A stretch of 64,000 nt of DNA from an uncultured Granulosicoccaceae bacterium. GTDB taxonomy: Bacteria; Pseudomonadota; Gammaproteobacteria; Granulosicoccales; Granulosicoccaceae. Below are positions 44,312-52,459 of the stretch, in pieces (within the stretch, counting starts at the first letter, position 1; each line of letters starts with the position of its first letter). Where the stretch lies: positions 59,254 to 123,253 of the forward strand of contig CALGND010000106.1 of assembly GCA_937958675.1 (NCBI GenBank), in the 5' to 3' direction. Below the pieces are notes generated by a model. The model searched no databases and was not told where the DNA came from. It saw only the letters and a program-made list of their open reading frames with translations. The position numbers were made by a program, and so were the translations under genes.

Positions 44312-45139
44312 ATGGAACTAATAAGGCTCGCATCTTTCTCTGATGGTGACGTTGGTGGAAACCCGGCCGGTGTTTATATATCGGATAAACACCCTGAAGT
44401 GGCGCAAATGCAATCTATAGCAGCTGATGTTGGCTATTCAGAAACAGCATTTGCTGAGCCTATGGGTTCCAAGTGGCGTGTGCGCTATTTTTCACCTGAA
44501 TCTGAAGTCCCTTTTTGTGGCCATGCAACTATTGCATTAGGGGCAGCACTTGCAATGAATAACGGCACCGGCGTGTATACCTTGCAATTGAATGAAGCAG
44601 AGATAACGGTGGAGGGCTTTATGCAATCGGGTGAGTACTCCGCGGCCCTTCAGTCGCCTCCCACAAAATCAACAGCTGCTGATCCAGCCTTGGTTAGTGA
44701 AGCGCTTCAGTTGTTTGGTTACACAAAGGATGACCTCGATGATTCCATTCCACCCGCGTTTGCAAATGGTGGAGCGAATCATCTAGTGGTTGGATTGAAT
44801 TCTCGAAGCGCGTTGGCCAACATGCAATATTCGTTGGATGACGGGCGAACATTTATGAATAACGCAAAGCTTGTTACTGTGATGTTCGTGTTCTGTGAGA
44901 GCGCGCAGCTGTTTCACACCAGAAACGCTTTTGCATCGGGAGGCGTATTAGAGGATCCTGCTACTGGAGCTGCTACGGCTGCATTTTCGGGTTATCTGCG
45001 AGATATTCAATGGCCGCATAATGGGACAATCGATATTGTTCAAGGCGAGGATATGGGCGCACGTTCTTTAATCCGAGCTGAAATTGAGGACCAGGTTGGT
45101 TCATCCATCCGAGTGTCGGGCGCGGTTAGGCGAATCTAG
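44312..45139 (+). CDS. PhzF-family isomerase
   Basis: 275 residues. Two DapF-like halves. The first has GNPAGVYI, YSETAF with the catalytic glutamate, and VPFCGHATIALGAAL; the second has FASGGVLEDPATGAATAAFS. In phenazine producers PhzF isomerises DHHA; other members are of unknown function. No phenazine genes are nearby, so that specific role is unlikely here. It is a monocistronic plus-strand unit. Confidence 0.88.
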   Translation: MELIRLASFSDGDVGGNPAGVYISDKHPEVAQMQSIAADVGYSETAFAEPMGSKWRVRYFSPESEVPFCGHATIALGAALAMNNGTGVYTLQLNEAEITVEGFMQSGEYSAALQSPPTKSTAADPALVSEALQLFGYTKDDLDDSIPPAFANGGANHLVVGLNSRSALANMQYSLDDGRTFMNNAKLVTVMFVFCESAQLFHTRNAFASGGVLEDPATGAATAAFSGYLRDIQWPHNGTIDIVQGEDMGARSLIRAEIEDQVGSSIRVSGAVRRI

Positions 45140-45253
45140 AGTAGGGTGCTAGGTCATCACCCGGCACCCCCCAGTACAATCGCTGCCTTCTGATCAGTAT
45201 CGGCAATTTCCAGCGCGTCGAGCAGAGATGTCATGTAACACTAAGGCTGATCG

Positions 45254-46138
45254 CTAGATTAACTCCAATACCTGCATTTCGGTTTTAATCGTCTTCTTTG
45301 TAACATCGGATAGTTCTACGATGGGTAATCTGCATGTTGGCTCGCACAAACCTAGTAGTGAGCAGGCGTACTTAACCCCAGCTGGGCTAGGTTCTGCAAA
45401 CAAGGCTCGATGTAGTGGCATGAGTTTCAGTTGAATATTTAATGCTTCCTGATATTGATGTAACGCGCAGGCTTCTTGCATTTGTGCACATAGCGTAGGT
45501 GCGATATTCGCTGTTACTGAAATACAGCCCTGGCCGCCTTGGGCGTTGTAAGCAACTGCTGTTGGATCTTCACCTGATAGAAAACAAAAGTCCCCATCAA
45601 TTAACAAGCGCTCTCTGACTGGCCTTGAAATATCGCAACTTGCATCCTTTACGCCTACAACACTGGGAAGGCTTGCCAAGCGTGCCATGGTTTCAGGCAA
45701 AATATCGATAACTGCGCGAGCCGCTACGTTATAAGCAAAGAGCGGTATTGTGGCCGCTGCATCTAGCGCTTTAAAGTGTTGGTAGATGCCTTCTTGATTG
45801 GGGCGATTGTAATAGCCCATAACATGCAGTGCGGCATCAACACCAACAGAGGCTGCATGTTTGGTGTAAGCGATTGCTTCACTTGGATTGTTAGAGCCCG
45901 CACCTGCGATGATCGGTAGTTCTTTGCCTACTTCAGCTGTCACTACCTCTATAACGCGTTCGTGCTCTTGCCTTGATACTGTGGGTGATTCCCCAGTTGT
46001 GCCCATCGGCACTATGCCGTGGGTGCCGTTATCTAAATGAAATCGAACAAGCTTTGCTAACGCTTTTTCATCCACAACGCCGTTGTTAAAAGGCGTGACT
46101 AGCGCGACGAATGAACCTTTAAATAAATTGCTGTACAT
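45254..46138 (-). CDS. dapA: DapA-like 4-hydroxy-tetrahydrodipicolinate synthase
   Basis: 294 residues, a TIM barrel of the right length. Catalytic K164 (VGVKDAS), Y136 (AYNVAARA), the GTTGE loop (46-50) and GYYNRP are present. The usual P-G-R-T after YNV reads A-A-R-A: R141 remains but the adjacent residues differ. It makes HTPA from pyruvate and aspartate semialdehyde in lysine and diaminopimelate synthesis, or a related aldol reaction. bamC and purC, its usual neighbours, are absent, so it may be a paralogue. A 180-base leader with a promoter and two hairpins precedes it. Confidence 0.85.
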   Translation of the reverse strand: MYSNLFKGSFVALVTPFNNGVVDEKALAKLVRFHLDNGTHGIVPMGTTGESPTVSRQEHERVIEVVTAEVGKELPIIAGAGSNNPSEAIAYTKHAASVGVDAALHVMGYYNRPNQEGIYQHFKALDAAATIPLFAYNVAARAVIDILPETMARLASLPSVVGVKDASCDISRPVRERLLIDGDFCFLSGEDPTAVAYNAQGGQGCISVTANIAPTLCAQMQEACALHQYQEALNIQLKLMPLHRALFAEPSPAGVKYACSLLGLCEPTCRLPIVELSDVTKKTIKTEMQVLELI

Positions 46139-46181
46139 AGTTGTCTCCTAAAAAGTGACAACCAATAGAGCTCCAGAATGC

Positions 46182-46219
46182 AAAAAACCTCGGAAGCCAC
46201 TATAGGCTATCGAGGTTTT
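46182..46219 (-). terminator. Terminator-like hairpin in the dapA leader
   Basis: On the minus strand, AACCTCG pairs with CGAGGTT and AGCC with GGCT around a six-base loop, ending in TTTTTT. It lies 44 bases before the dapA start and after the promoter at 46328-46356, which is the layout of an attenuator. Confidence 0.65.
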
Positions 46220-46269
46220 ATGGGTGTTGCGTATTTGACCTGTTGCCTACATGCGAGCGACCTTATACG

Positions 46270-46294
46270 CCCGTTTTAATGCAACGGGTTTTTT
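46270..46294 (+). terminator. Plus-strand terminator-like hairpin upstream of dapA
   Basis: CCCGTT (46270-46275), a seven-base loop, AACGGG (46283-46288) and six T on the plus strand. On the dapA transcript it would form a hairpin without a T-tract. No plus-strand gene ends here, so it may close an antisense RNA or act as a leader element. Confidence 0.5.
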
Positions 46295-46327
46295 GTTGAG
46301 GGCGTGTGTAGAGCGAGTCATATTTTT

Positions 46328-46356
46328 AATTTAGTGGTTTGGGAATGCCTTGTCAA
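46328..46356 (-). promoter_or_regulatory. Promoter of dapA
   Basis: On the minus strand, a perfect TTGACA (46351-46356), a 17-base spacer and TAAATT (46328-46333). Transcription from about 46320 would give a leader of roughly 180 bases. Confidence 0.6.
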
Positions 46357-46570
46357 GCCGAGCGCGAACTGCCACCCACTGAAAGCGTTGTATGCTGGAT
46401 CTACCCTGGAGCTTGCCTAGTTCGCCTGCGCGCGGATGGCGGGGAGCTGACACCAAGCAATAACGGATGAGTAGATTGGGAATTCAAGAGTAATTGCAAA
46501 TCAACCGTAAAGGCATGATAATTTGATTCATCGATTTCTAGTCTCTACTAACAATTAACAGGAAATAATT

Positions 46571-46864
46571 ATGGCTAAGGGCTATTGGGTTGCACGAGTC
46601 ACTGTCACAAACGAAGAAAATTACCCAGAGTATCTAAAAGCAGGTGCGCCGGTTTACGAAAAATACGGCGCTAAGTTTGTAGTAAGAGGCGGGCGCTGTG
46701 AGGATTTGGAAGGCTTAAATCGTACACGCAATGTGATAGTTGAATTTAAAGACTATGAAACCGCATTGGCGGCTTACAACAGCCCTGAGTATCAAAAAGC
46801 CAAAGCAATACGTAATGCTAATGCAGATTCAGATGTGTTGGTTGTTGAAGGGTTTGATGGCTAA
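46571..46864 (+). CDS. DUF1330-family protein
   Basis: 97 residues, preceded by AGGAAA. One ferredoxin-like fold: YWVARVTVTNEENYPEYLKA, GAKFVVRGGRCEDLEG, RNVIVEFKDYETALAAYNSP and EYQKAKAIR. DUF1330 is a dimeric alpha+beta barrel family of unknown function. It stands alone after the 430-base dapA upstream region (46139-46570), whose right half (about 46360-46560) shows no signal I can name. Confidence 0.9.
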   Translation: MAKGYWVARVTVTNEENYPEYLKAGAPVYEKYGAKFVVRGGRCEDLEGLNRTRNVIVEFKDYETALAAYNSPEYQKAKAIRNANADSDVLVVEGFDG

Positions 46865-46933
46865 TCATAGCGTGTGTTACACCTTTGCCACGCTATGTAA
46901 GATTTCGATTGTCGCCTAAGCGTTTGCGAGTGA

Positions 46934-47428
46934 TCAACTCGCGGATGCCTCAAGTAAATTATCAATGTGCTGGTGAATGTCGACGAAACCGTTTATCCGT
47001 TCTTCTACTTTTTCAGCAAAGCTGTCTAATTCGCAAGTGTCTTTACCTTGCAGGAGTGTTGTTGGCCCGTGCTCGAGACTAATGTTAGGCCAATGGGATA
47101 CTTGGGCTCTAACAAGATCCCGAAAGTCATTTGCGAATTTTTTTGAAACTAATGTATAGCCAGGCAGATTCCGAATATTTTTGGAGTGAATATTATAGGC
47201 GAACTGTTTTTGTTTCAGTAGCGTTGGCGCTACCCAGATACTGCAAAAAATACCAATCGTTGCTTCGCGCTTTTTGTCAAAGCGATTAGTCCACTGAGGT
47301 TTTGCTATATATAGCGGAGGCGGGCCGTCACCAAATGGTAGTTGCTTACAGATTAGCCCATGCTTTTTTAAAATACCAGGTGCGTGGAGCTTTGCCTGCT
47401 GTTTCAATATCTCGCTATATTGATCCAT
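46934..47428 (-). CDS. Hypothetical protein, 164 residues
   Basis: Not recognised with confidence. It appears soluble, basic and mixed alpha/beta: LHAPGILKKHGLICKQLPFG, a strand-rich middle with EATIGIFCSIWVAP and FVSKKFANDFRDLVRAQV-like helix, then AEKVEERINGFVDIHQHIDN. The layout of an N-terminal kinked helix and a C-terminal helix recalls small DUF4304-type proteins, but I do not claim that. It runs opposite to DUF1330. Confidence 0.55.
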   Translation of the reverse strand: MDQYSEILKQQAKLHAPGILKKHGLICKQLPFGDGPPPLYIAKPQWTNRFDKKREATIGIFCSIWVAPTLLKQKQFAYNIHSKNIRNLPGYTLVSKKFANDFRDLVRAQVSHWPNISLEHGPTTLLQGKDTCELDSFAEKVEERINGFVDIHQHIDNLLEASAS

Positions 47429-47477
47429 TAATCTTTCCTTTGATTGATATAGTATCTTGGTACTTCAATCCAATTCG

Positions 47478-47834
47478 CTATCCCTGCATTGAGCGAATTT
47501 CTCTAACTTCAACGCTGGAGCCTTGAGCAATTACGCCGGGGCTTTCTTGTGCCAGCTGTGCAGCTTCATCGATGCTGTCGGCTTCAACGATCATAAATCC
47601 ACCAGCGATCTCGTCGCCCCCCTCAAAGGGGCCTTCGCTGATGCTCTCGGATGTGACCACCTTAGAGCCGCCTGCTAGTGGGCCGCCCATATCGATTATC
47701 TGGTTTTGGTATTTGTCTTGCCAAGTTTTAAAGTTAAGCATCATCTGCTTCATTTTTTCTGGTGAAGGTTTTTCAGGCGGTGGCGTGTCGCTTGTACGCT
47801 TTTGACTGCGTTGGATGCATAGGTACTTGGGCAT
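47478..47834 (-). CDS. YciI/DGPF-family protein
   Basis: 118 residues. PKYLCIQRSQ at the start, then PSPEKMKQMMLNFKTWQDKY, GGPLAGGSKVV, DGPF-like EGPFEGGDEIAGGFMIVEAD and DEAAQLAQESPG are the family's segments. YciI-like proteins are dimeric ferredoxin-fold proteins; some domains sit beside sigma factors. Here no sigma gene is adjacent. Function unknown. Confidence 0.85.
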   Translation of the reverse strand: MPKYLCIQRSQKRTSDTPPPEKPSPEKMKQMMLNFKTWQDKYQNQIIDMGGPLAGGSKVVTSESISEGPFEGGDEIAGGFMIVEADSIDEAAQLAQESPGVIAQGSSVEVREIRSMQG

Positions 47835-47993
47835 GGAGATTCCTTATTAGTTTTTGAGCGGGCCAGATGGGCAATCCGTGCCATAAAGGTCCGCGAATGT
47901 TGGTAGAGTATGTTAGTGCTTAAAGGATAGCAAATCCATTAAATAGGGAGAGTGTGGATTAGCTCATTATGCAAGGTTATCTGAGGATTACAT

Positions 47994-48392
47994 ATGATTG
48001 AAGGCAGTTGCTCTTGTGGCAAAGTTCAATATCAGTACGATGGTGAAATAACAGAGATTTCTATGTGCCATTGTTCGCAATGCCGTCTAGCGCAGGGCAG
48101 TGCATTTGCAGCTGTTTGCCCGGTGGATGATGCCCGTTTACATTTTACGGGTGCTGAAAATATTAAAACGTTTCAAAGTAGTGAAACCAAAGTTAGAGCA
48201 TTTTGTGAACACTGTGGTAGCCCTCTGTATAGCGCTAAAACTGAATTGCCTGATATTAAGCGATTACGAATTGGTACGATAACCACGCCATTTACCTGTG
48301 ACAAGCAATTTCATATATTCACAGATTCAAAGGCCTCTTGGCATGCGATTACTGATGGGTACGTTCAGCATAAAAACAATAAGCCCAGATAA
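47994..48392 (+). CDS. GFA-family zinc protein
   Basis: 132 residues. The zinc-binding cysteines follow the GFA pattern: CSCG near residue 6, MCHCSQCR at about 25-32, and FCEHCGSPLYS at about 70-80. GFA proteins are named for a glutathione-dependent formaldehyde-activating enzyme, but many members lack that activity. Methanethiol oxidase, which produces formaldehyde, is 7 kb upstream; a link is possible, not shown. Confidence 0.9.
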   Translation: MIEGSCSCGKVQYQYDGEITEISMCHCSQCRLAQGSAFAAVCPVDDARLHFTGAENIKTFQSSETKVRAFCEHCGSPLYSAKTELPDIKRLRIGTITTPFTCDKQFHIFTDSKASWHAITDGYVQHKNNKPR

Positions 48393-48446
48393 GGCATTAA
48401 TTAAGCCGATTGGAGGTCGTATGAACTCCTTTGAACCAAGCTGAAC

Positions 48447-49334
48447 TCAGTCGAAACTTTCCCACAACTGCAAGCCAATTGAGTCGAGCCTTTCGGGCGA
48501 ACAAAACAGTGATAAATCCATTGTTGTCTCCCAACTATCGTCGCCAATATTAATTAATTCACCACGACCAAGTTCAGACTTCACTGATGAGTAAGGTAAC
48601 CATGCAATACCGCCACCAGATAACGTCCTTCGTTTGATTGCCTCTACTAAGCTATCAACGTAACGAATATCAAAGTGAGTAGAGCGATTGCTAGTGATGT
48701 GTTCTACCACGTTTCCTAAAAACGATGCACGGTCGTAAGCTAGATAAGGCATATGTGATTGCTCGCTTCCTGGTAATGTCCATTTTTCGGATTTAGCTTT
48801 TTTGGTTTGTGCCACCGGTAAAAGTTTATCGACTGCGATATCTTTGCGGGAAAATTGACTTTCATCTAATACAAGTGCACTGCCTGGATGTCGGTAGCAA
48901 AGTAAAAAATCGCAAGCGCCATCGGAGAGTAACTGGCAACAAGTGCTTAGGCTATCGGATATCACTTTGGTGCGAAGGTTGGCAATGCTGTGTTCTAACT
49001 CTTCGATTTTTGCCGCCAGAAAATTTACCGAAATTGTGTGTAACACTGCGAAGCGTAAAAAGGGGTTATCGCCAAGATCCTGATCACGAATGGCTTGGCG
49101 TGCGCCGAGTAACTGCGCCACTGCCTCTTTTGCCACCGGAAGGAATTGTTCGCCTTCAGGCGTAAGTGTTACTGGGAAGCTAGCACGATCGATTAATGCT
49201 ACACCTGTCCAACTCTCTAGCGATTTTATCCGCCGACTGAATGCCGATTGCGTAATGTTGCGTTCTGCAGCCGCTCGGGTAAAGCTCAGGGTGCGGCCTA
49301 AGCAGATGAAATCGCGTAACCAATTTAGGTCCAT
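48447..49334 (-). CDS. LysR-family transcriptional regulator
   Basis: 295 residues. The winged helix-turn-helix is at 1-60 (LRDFICLGRTLSFTRAAAER, NITQSAFSRRIKSLE) and the effector domain follows (FLRFAVLHTISVNFLAAKIE, DFLLCYRHPG). It should bind a small inducer and act on a divergent promoter. The alpha/beta hydrolase gene starts 76-110 bases away on the opposite strand, the standard arrangement for a LysR target. Confidence 0.9.
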   Translation of the reverse strand: MDLNWLRDFICLGRTLSFTRAAAERNITQSAFSRRIKSLESWTGVALIDRASFPVTLTPEGEQFLPVAKEAVAQLLGARQAIRDQDLGDNPFLRFAVLHTISVNFLAAKIEELEHSIANLRTKVISDSLSTCCQLLSDGACDFLLCYRHPGSALVLDESQFSRKDIAVDKLLPVAQTKKAKSEKWTLPGSEQSHMPYLAYDRASFLGNVVEHITSNRSTHFDIRYVDSLVEAIKRRTLSGGGIAWLPYSSVKSELGRGELINIGDDSWETTMDLSLFCSPERLDSIGLQLWESFD

Positions 49335-49440
49335 TTGTAGCCTCCGGATCTCAATCTACCTGATCTGGCAAGGTTATGCAAAAACGGAATAACATCATGT
49401 CAGGTTTGAATTGCTTGATATCCATCGAGGCGCCTATGCT

Positions 49441-50247
49441 GTGCTCGTGATTGAAGCCACTAACATTGCTGAACAAAAGCCAGCCTCGCAGCATTATCTG
49501 CGGCAAGGCTCGGGTGAACCGCTTGTATTAGTGCATGGATATCTCGGTGGCGCACCCATGTGGGAATCTCAAATCAGTGTCTTAAGTAAGCACTTTGATG
49601 TGATCGCACCTGAGCTAAAGGGCTATGGTAGTAACGCTAAGCTTGACTCCGCTATATCGGTAGACGGGTTCGCTAACGAAATTCTGCAGCTGCTTAGCGA
49701 AATTGGTGTCGAGCAATTTCATCTGCTAGGGCACTCTATGGGTGGGATGATCGTGCAACAGATGACAGCGAACGCGCCGGATAGGATAAAGAGTTTGATT
49801 TGTTTCGGCACCGGCCCCCGGGGTGTAATGCCGGATCGATTTGAAACCATTGATGAGTCACGTAAGCGATTTTTATCGCAAGGTGTGGCGACCACGGCCA
49901 AACAGATTGCCAGTAAGTGGTTTATCGCAGGCGAACAGGCTGATGGTTACGAATTGTGCTGTAAGCTGGGCGAAGGCGTCTCCGAATCTACAGCCCTGAA
50001 TGGCTTAAGCGCTATGGAGACGTGGGATGGTAGGGAGGCCTTAGCATCGATAAAGCAACCCACGCTAGTGTTGTGGGGTGACAGTGATCGATCCTATGGT
50101 TGGCAGCAGCCCGCTGCACTTTGGAACGGTATTAAAAATAGTAATCTAGCGGTATTACCAAACGCAGGGCATAACGCCCACATGGAACAACCAAAAATAT
50201 TTAACGCCATTGTAGAGAATTTTTTGCCGAAACCAGGCCGGAACTAG
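49441..50247 (+). CDS. Alpha/beta-hydrolase
   Basis: 268 residues from GTG 49441; a TTG at 49411 would add ten residues and cannot be excluded. The fold is complete: oxyanion loop LVLVHGYLGGAPMWESQ, nucleophile elbow LLGHSMGGMIVQQM (Ser), acid region PTLVLWGDSDRSYG and catalytic His in NAGHNAHMEQP. It hydrolyses an ester or related bond; the substrate is unknown. Likely regulated by the divergent LysR protein. Confidence 0.87.
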   Translation: MLVIEATNIAEQKPASQHYLRQGSGEPLVLVHGYLGGAPMWESQISVLSKHFDVIAPELKGYGSNAKLDSAISVDGFANEILQLLSEIGVEQFHLLGHSMGGMIVQQMTANAPDRIKSLICFGTGPRGVMPDRFETIDESRKRFLSQGVATTAKQIASKWFIAGEQADGYELCCKLGEGVSESTALNGLSAMETWDGREALASIKQPTLVLWGDSDRSYGWQQPAALWNGIKNSNLAVLPNAGHNAHMEQPKIFNAIVENFLPKPGRN

Positions 50248-50341
50248 GAAACTAGGAAACTAATATGACTAGGGCAGCCTTAGGGTGACAACAGCTTTCG
50301 CGTGATTCGGCAGCGTGAAATAATAAAACGGAGATAGAAAA

Positions 50342-51319
50342 ATGAAACGTAACAATTTTAAAACGGTAGCGATTAAAACCGCAGCTGTTGCGTCACTGAC
50401 ATTGTCAGTAGGTGTGGCGAATGCTGCTGAAAAAGTTAACATTGGTGCGCCGGCTTGGACAGGTGCACAAGCCATTGCGCATTTGATTGCTGAAGTCGTC
50501 ACTACACGTATCGGTGGTGAAGCCAATCTAGTGCCGGGCAACAACGCTAACATTTTTCAAGCGATGGATCAGGGTAAAGGCGACATCGATGTGCATCCCG
50601 ATGTATGGCTACCTAACCAAGAGAGCTTTACCAAGAAGTATGTTGACGGTGCTGGCACGGTAACCTTGTCAGAGAACTCGTACGAAGGTAAGCAGAGCTT
50701 TTGTGTGTCACGTGCATTCTCTGAAGCTAACAACGTCACCTCCATCTTCGACTTGGCGCGACCCGAAGTGGCAGCCAAGATGGATAACGATGGTAATGGT
50801 AAAGGTGAGATTTGGATTGGTGCACCAGGTTGGGCGTCCGCTAACGTAAATGAAGTGAAAGTGCGAGACTACGGCTTAATGCCTTTTATGGAGCCAATCC
50901 GTGCTGATCAAGCGGTGATGACCGCCACTGTGGGTGACACCATTCGTAAGGATTCGGGCTATGCCTTTTACTGCTACTCACCGCATGCGATTTGGTTTCA
51001 ACATGATATTGTGCGTTTAGAAGAGCCTGCGTTTGATGCAGAGAAGTACATTGCTATCCAGCCTTCTGATGATCCGGATTGGTTCAAAAAATCCAGTGTT
51101 ATGACTGAAGATGCATTAAAGCAGGTTCAGATTGCCTATTCCAATTCCTTAGCCGATCGTTCGCCAGCTATTGCTGATTTGTTAGCCAATATCGCACTCG
51201 ATGGCGAAACAGTTTCTGACTTTGCTTTCCAAATCGAAGGTGGCAAAGACGCAGCAACAGTTGCTAAAGAATGGGTGGCGGCTAACTCCGAGCGAGTTGA
51301 TAGCTGGTTAGGTCTGTAA
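50342..51319 (+). CDS. proX: Glycine-betaine/proline ABC transporter binding protein
   Basis: 325 residues with a signal peptide (VAIKTAAVASLTLSVGVANA, cut before AEKVN) and CGGAGA-type ribosome site. It belongs to the OpuAC/ProX group: NIGAPAWTGAQAIAHLIAEV, GDIDVHPDVWLPNQ, GAPGWASANVNEVKVRDYGL and GYAFYCYSPHAIWFQHDIV. It binds a quaternary amine osmolyte or proline in the periplasm. Ligand identity is not certain, since relatives also take up choline or carnitine. A strong stem-loop separates it from proV. Confidence 0.87.
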   Translation: MKRNNFKTVAIKTAAVASLTLSVGVANAAEKVNIGAPAWTGAQAIAHLIAEVVTTRIGGEANLVPGNNANIFQAMDQGKGDIDVHPDVWLPNQESFTKKYVDGAGTVTLSENSYEGKQSFCVSRAFSEANNVTSIFDLARPEVAAKMDNDGNGKGEIWIGAPGWASANVNEVKVRDYGLMPFMEPIRADQAVMTATVGDTIRKDSGYAFYCYSPHAIWFQHDIVRLEEPAFDAEKYIAIQPSDDPDWFKKSSVMTEDALKQVQIAYSNSLADRSPAIADLLANIALDGETVSDFAFQIEGGKDAATVAKEWVAANSERVDSWLGL

Positions 51320-51355
51320 TTCAATTTTTGTAGATATCGATATCGGTAATAAAAG

Positions 51356-51383
51356 GATGGGTGTCACCTTGGTGATACCCATC
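51356..51383 (+). other. Intercistronic stem-loop between proX and proV
   Basis: GATGGGTGTCACC (51356-51368) and GGTGATACCCATC (51371-51383) pair over 13 positions with one G-U. No T-tract follows. It is the counterpart of the stem-loop after dppA and probably protects proX mRNA or dampens read-through. Confidence 0.7.
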
Positions 51384-51400
51384 AAACAACTGGGGCACTG

Positions 51401-52459
51401 GTGAGTCAGGCATACGCAATAGAGATAGCTGGTGTTTGGAAAGTATTTGGCGATAAGGCGCATCAAGCCGTTGCTGATATCCGTCAAAATCAGGTTTCAA
51501 AGAAAGAAGTACTCGAAAAGTACAACTGTGTGATCGGTGTCGCCGATGCCAACATGCAAATAAACCCAGGTGAAGTGTTTTGCATCATGGGTTTATCCGG
51601 TTCTGGCAAGTCCACTCTGGTGCGTCATATCAACCGTCTGTTAGAACCCACCGAAGGTAGCGTGATTGTCAATGGGGAAGACATCATGTCGATGGGCCCC
51701 ACTCAATTGCGTACGTTCCGAAACGAACATATCGCCATGGTGTTTCAGAACTTTGCCTTAATGCCACATCGTTCAGTACTCGATAATGTGGCATTGCCTC
51801 TGGAGATCAGAGGCGTTAGTAAGAATCATCGTATGGAAGTCGCCGAACGTACCCTGGAAATGGTTGAGCTAAGCGGATGGGGTAACAAATACGCTCACGA
51901 ACTCTCCGGCGGAATGCAGCAGCGTGTGGGCTTGGCTCGCGCACTGGCAGCTGATCCGGAAATTCTCTTAATGGATGAGCCCTTTTCTGCGCTTGATCCA
52001 TTGATCAGGCGTCAGCTGCAAAGCGAGTTTATGGCGCTGGCCGCTAATATGAACAAAACCACGGTGTTTATAACACACGATTTGGACGAGGCTGTGCGAA
52101 TTGGCGATCGCATAGCGATTATGCGAGACGGTATGGTTGTGCAAACTGGTACACCTGAAGAGATCGTGATGAACCCGGCCGACGATTACGTTGCTGAGTT
52201 TGTCGCGGGTATCTCGCGTCTTAAGGTTGTAAAGGCACATGCTGTAATGCAGCCTATTGATCAGTTTGAATCTCAACATGGGGCCTTGGGCGCGGGAGCA
52301 AACGAATTTTTAGAAAGTGCTCACTTGGGTGATCTGATTACTGCGGCAATTTCAAGCGATGAGGCTGCGGCTATCATTGATGGTACGGGTAAGCGAATCG
52401 GCGCTGTGACCCGAGCCGACTTATTACGCACCGTTATTGAAGGGACTGAAACCTCGTGA
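51401..52459 (+). CDS. proV: Glycine-betaine/proline ABC transporter ATPase
   Basis: 352 residues, GTG start. An N-terminal extension typical of ProV-like proteins (VWKVFGDKAHQAVADIRQNQ) precedes the ATPase: Walker A GLSGSGKST, Q-loop MVFQNFALMPHRSVLDNV, signature ELSGGMQQRVGLARAL, Walker B ILLMDEPFSALD, H-loop FITHDLDEAV. The C-terminal 80 residues are shorter than a full tandem CBS module, so osmosensing by CBS domains may be reduced. Overlaps proW by four bases. Confidence 0.92.
   Translation: MSQAYAIEIAGVWKVFGDKAHQAVADIRQNQVSKKEVLEKYNCVIGVADANMQINPGEVFCIMGLSGSGKSTLVRHINRLLEPTEGSVIVNGEDIMSMGPTQLRTFRNEHIAMVFQNFALMPHRSVLDNVALPLEIRGVSKNHRMEVAERTLEMVELSGWGNKYAHELSGGMQQRVGLARALAADPEILLMDEPFSALDPLIRRQLQSEFMALAANMNKTTVFITHDLDEAVRIGDRIAIMRDGMVVQTGTPEEIVMNPADDYVAEFVAGISRLKVVKAHAVMQPIDQFESQHGALGAGANEFLESAHLGDLITAAISSDEAAAIIDGTGKRIGAVTRADLLRTVIEGTETS

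Noticed and set aside
46139..46320. Lysine riboswitch before dapA
   Set aside because: The leader length is about right, but I cannot find the conserved core sequences, and the visible hairpins are simple.
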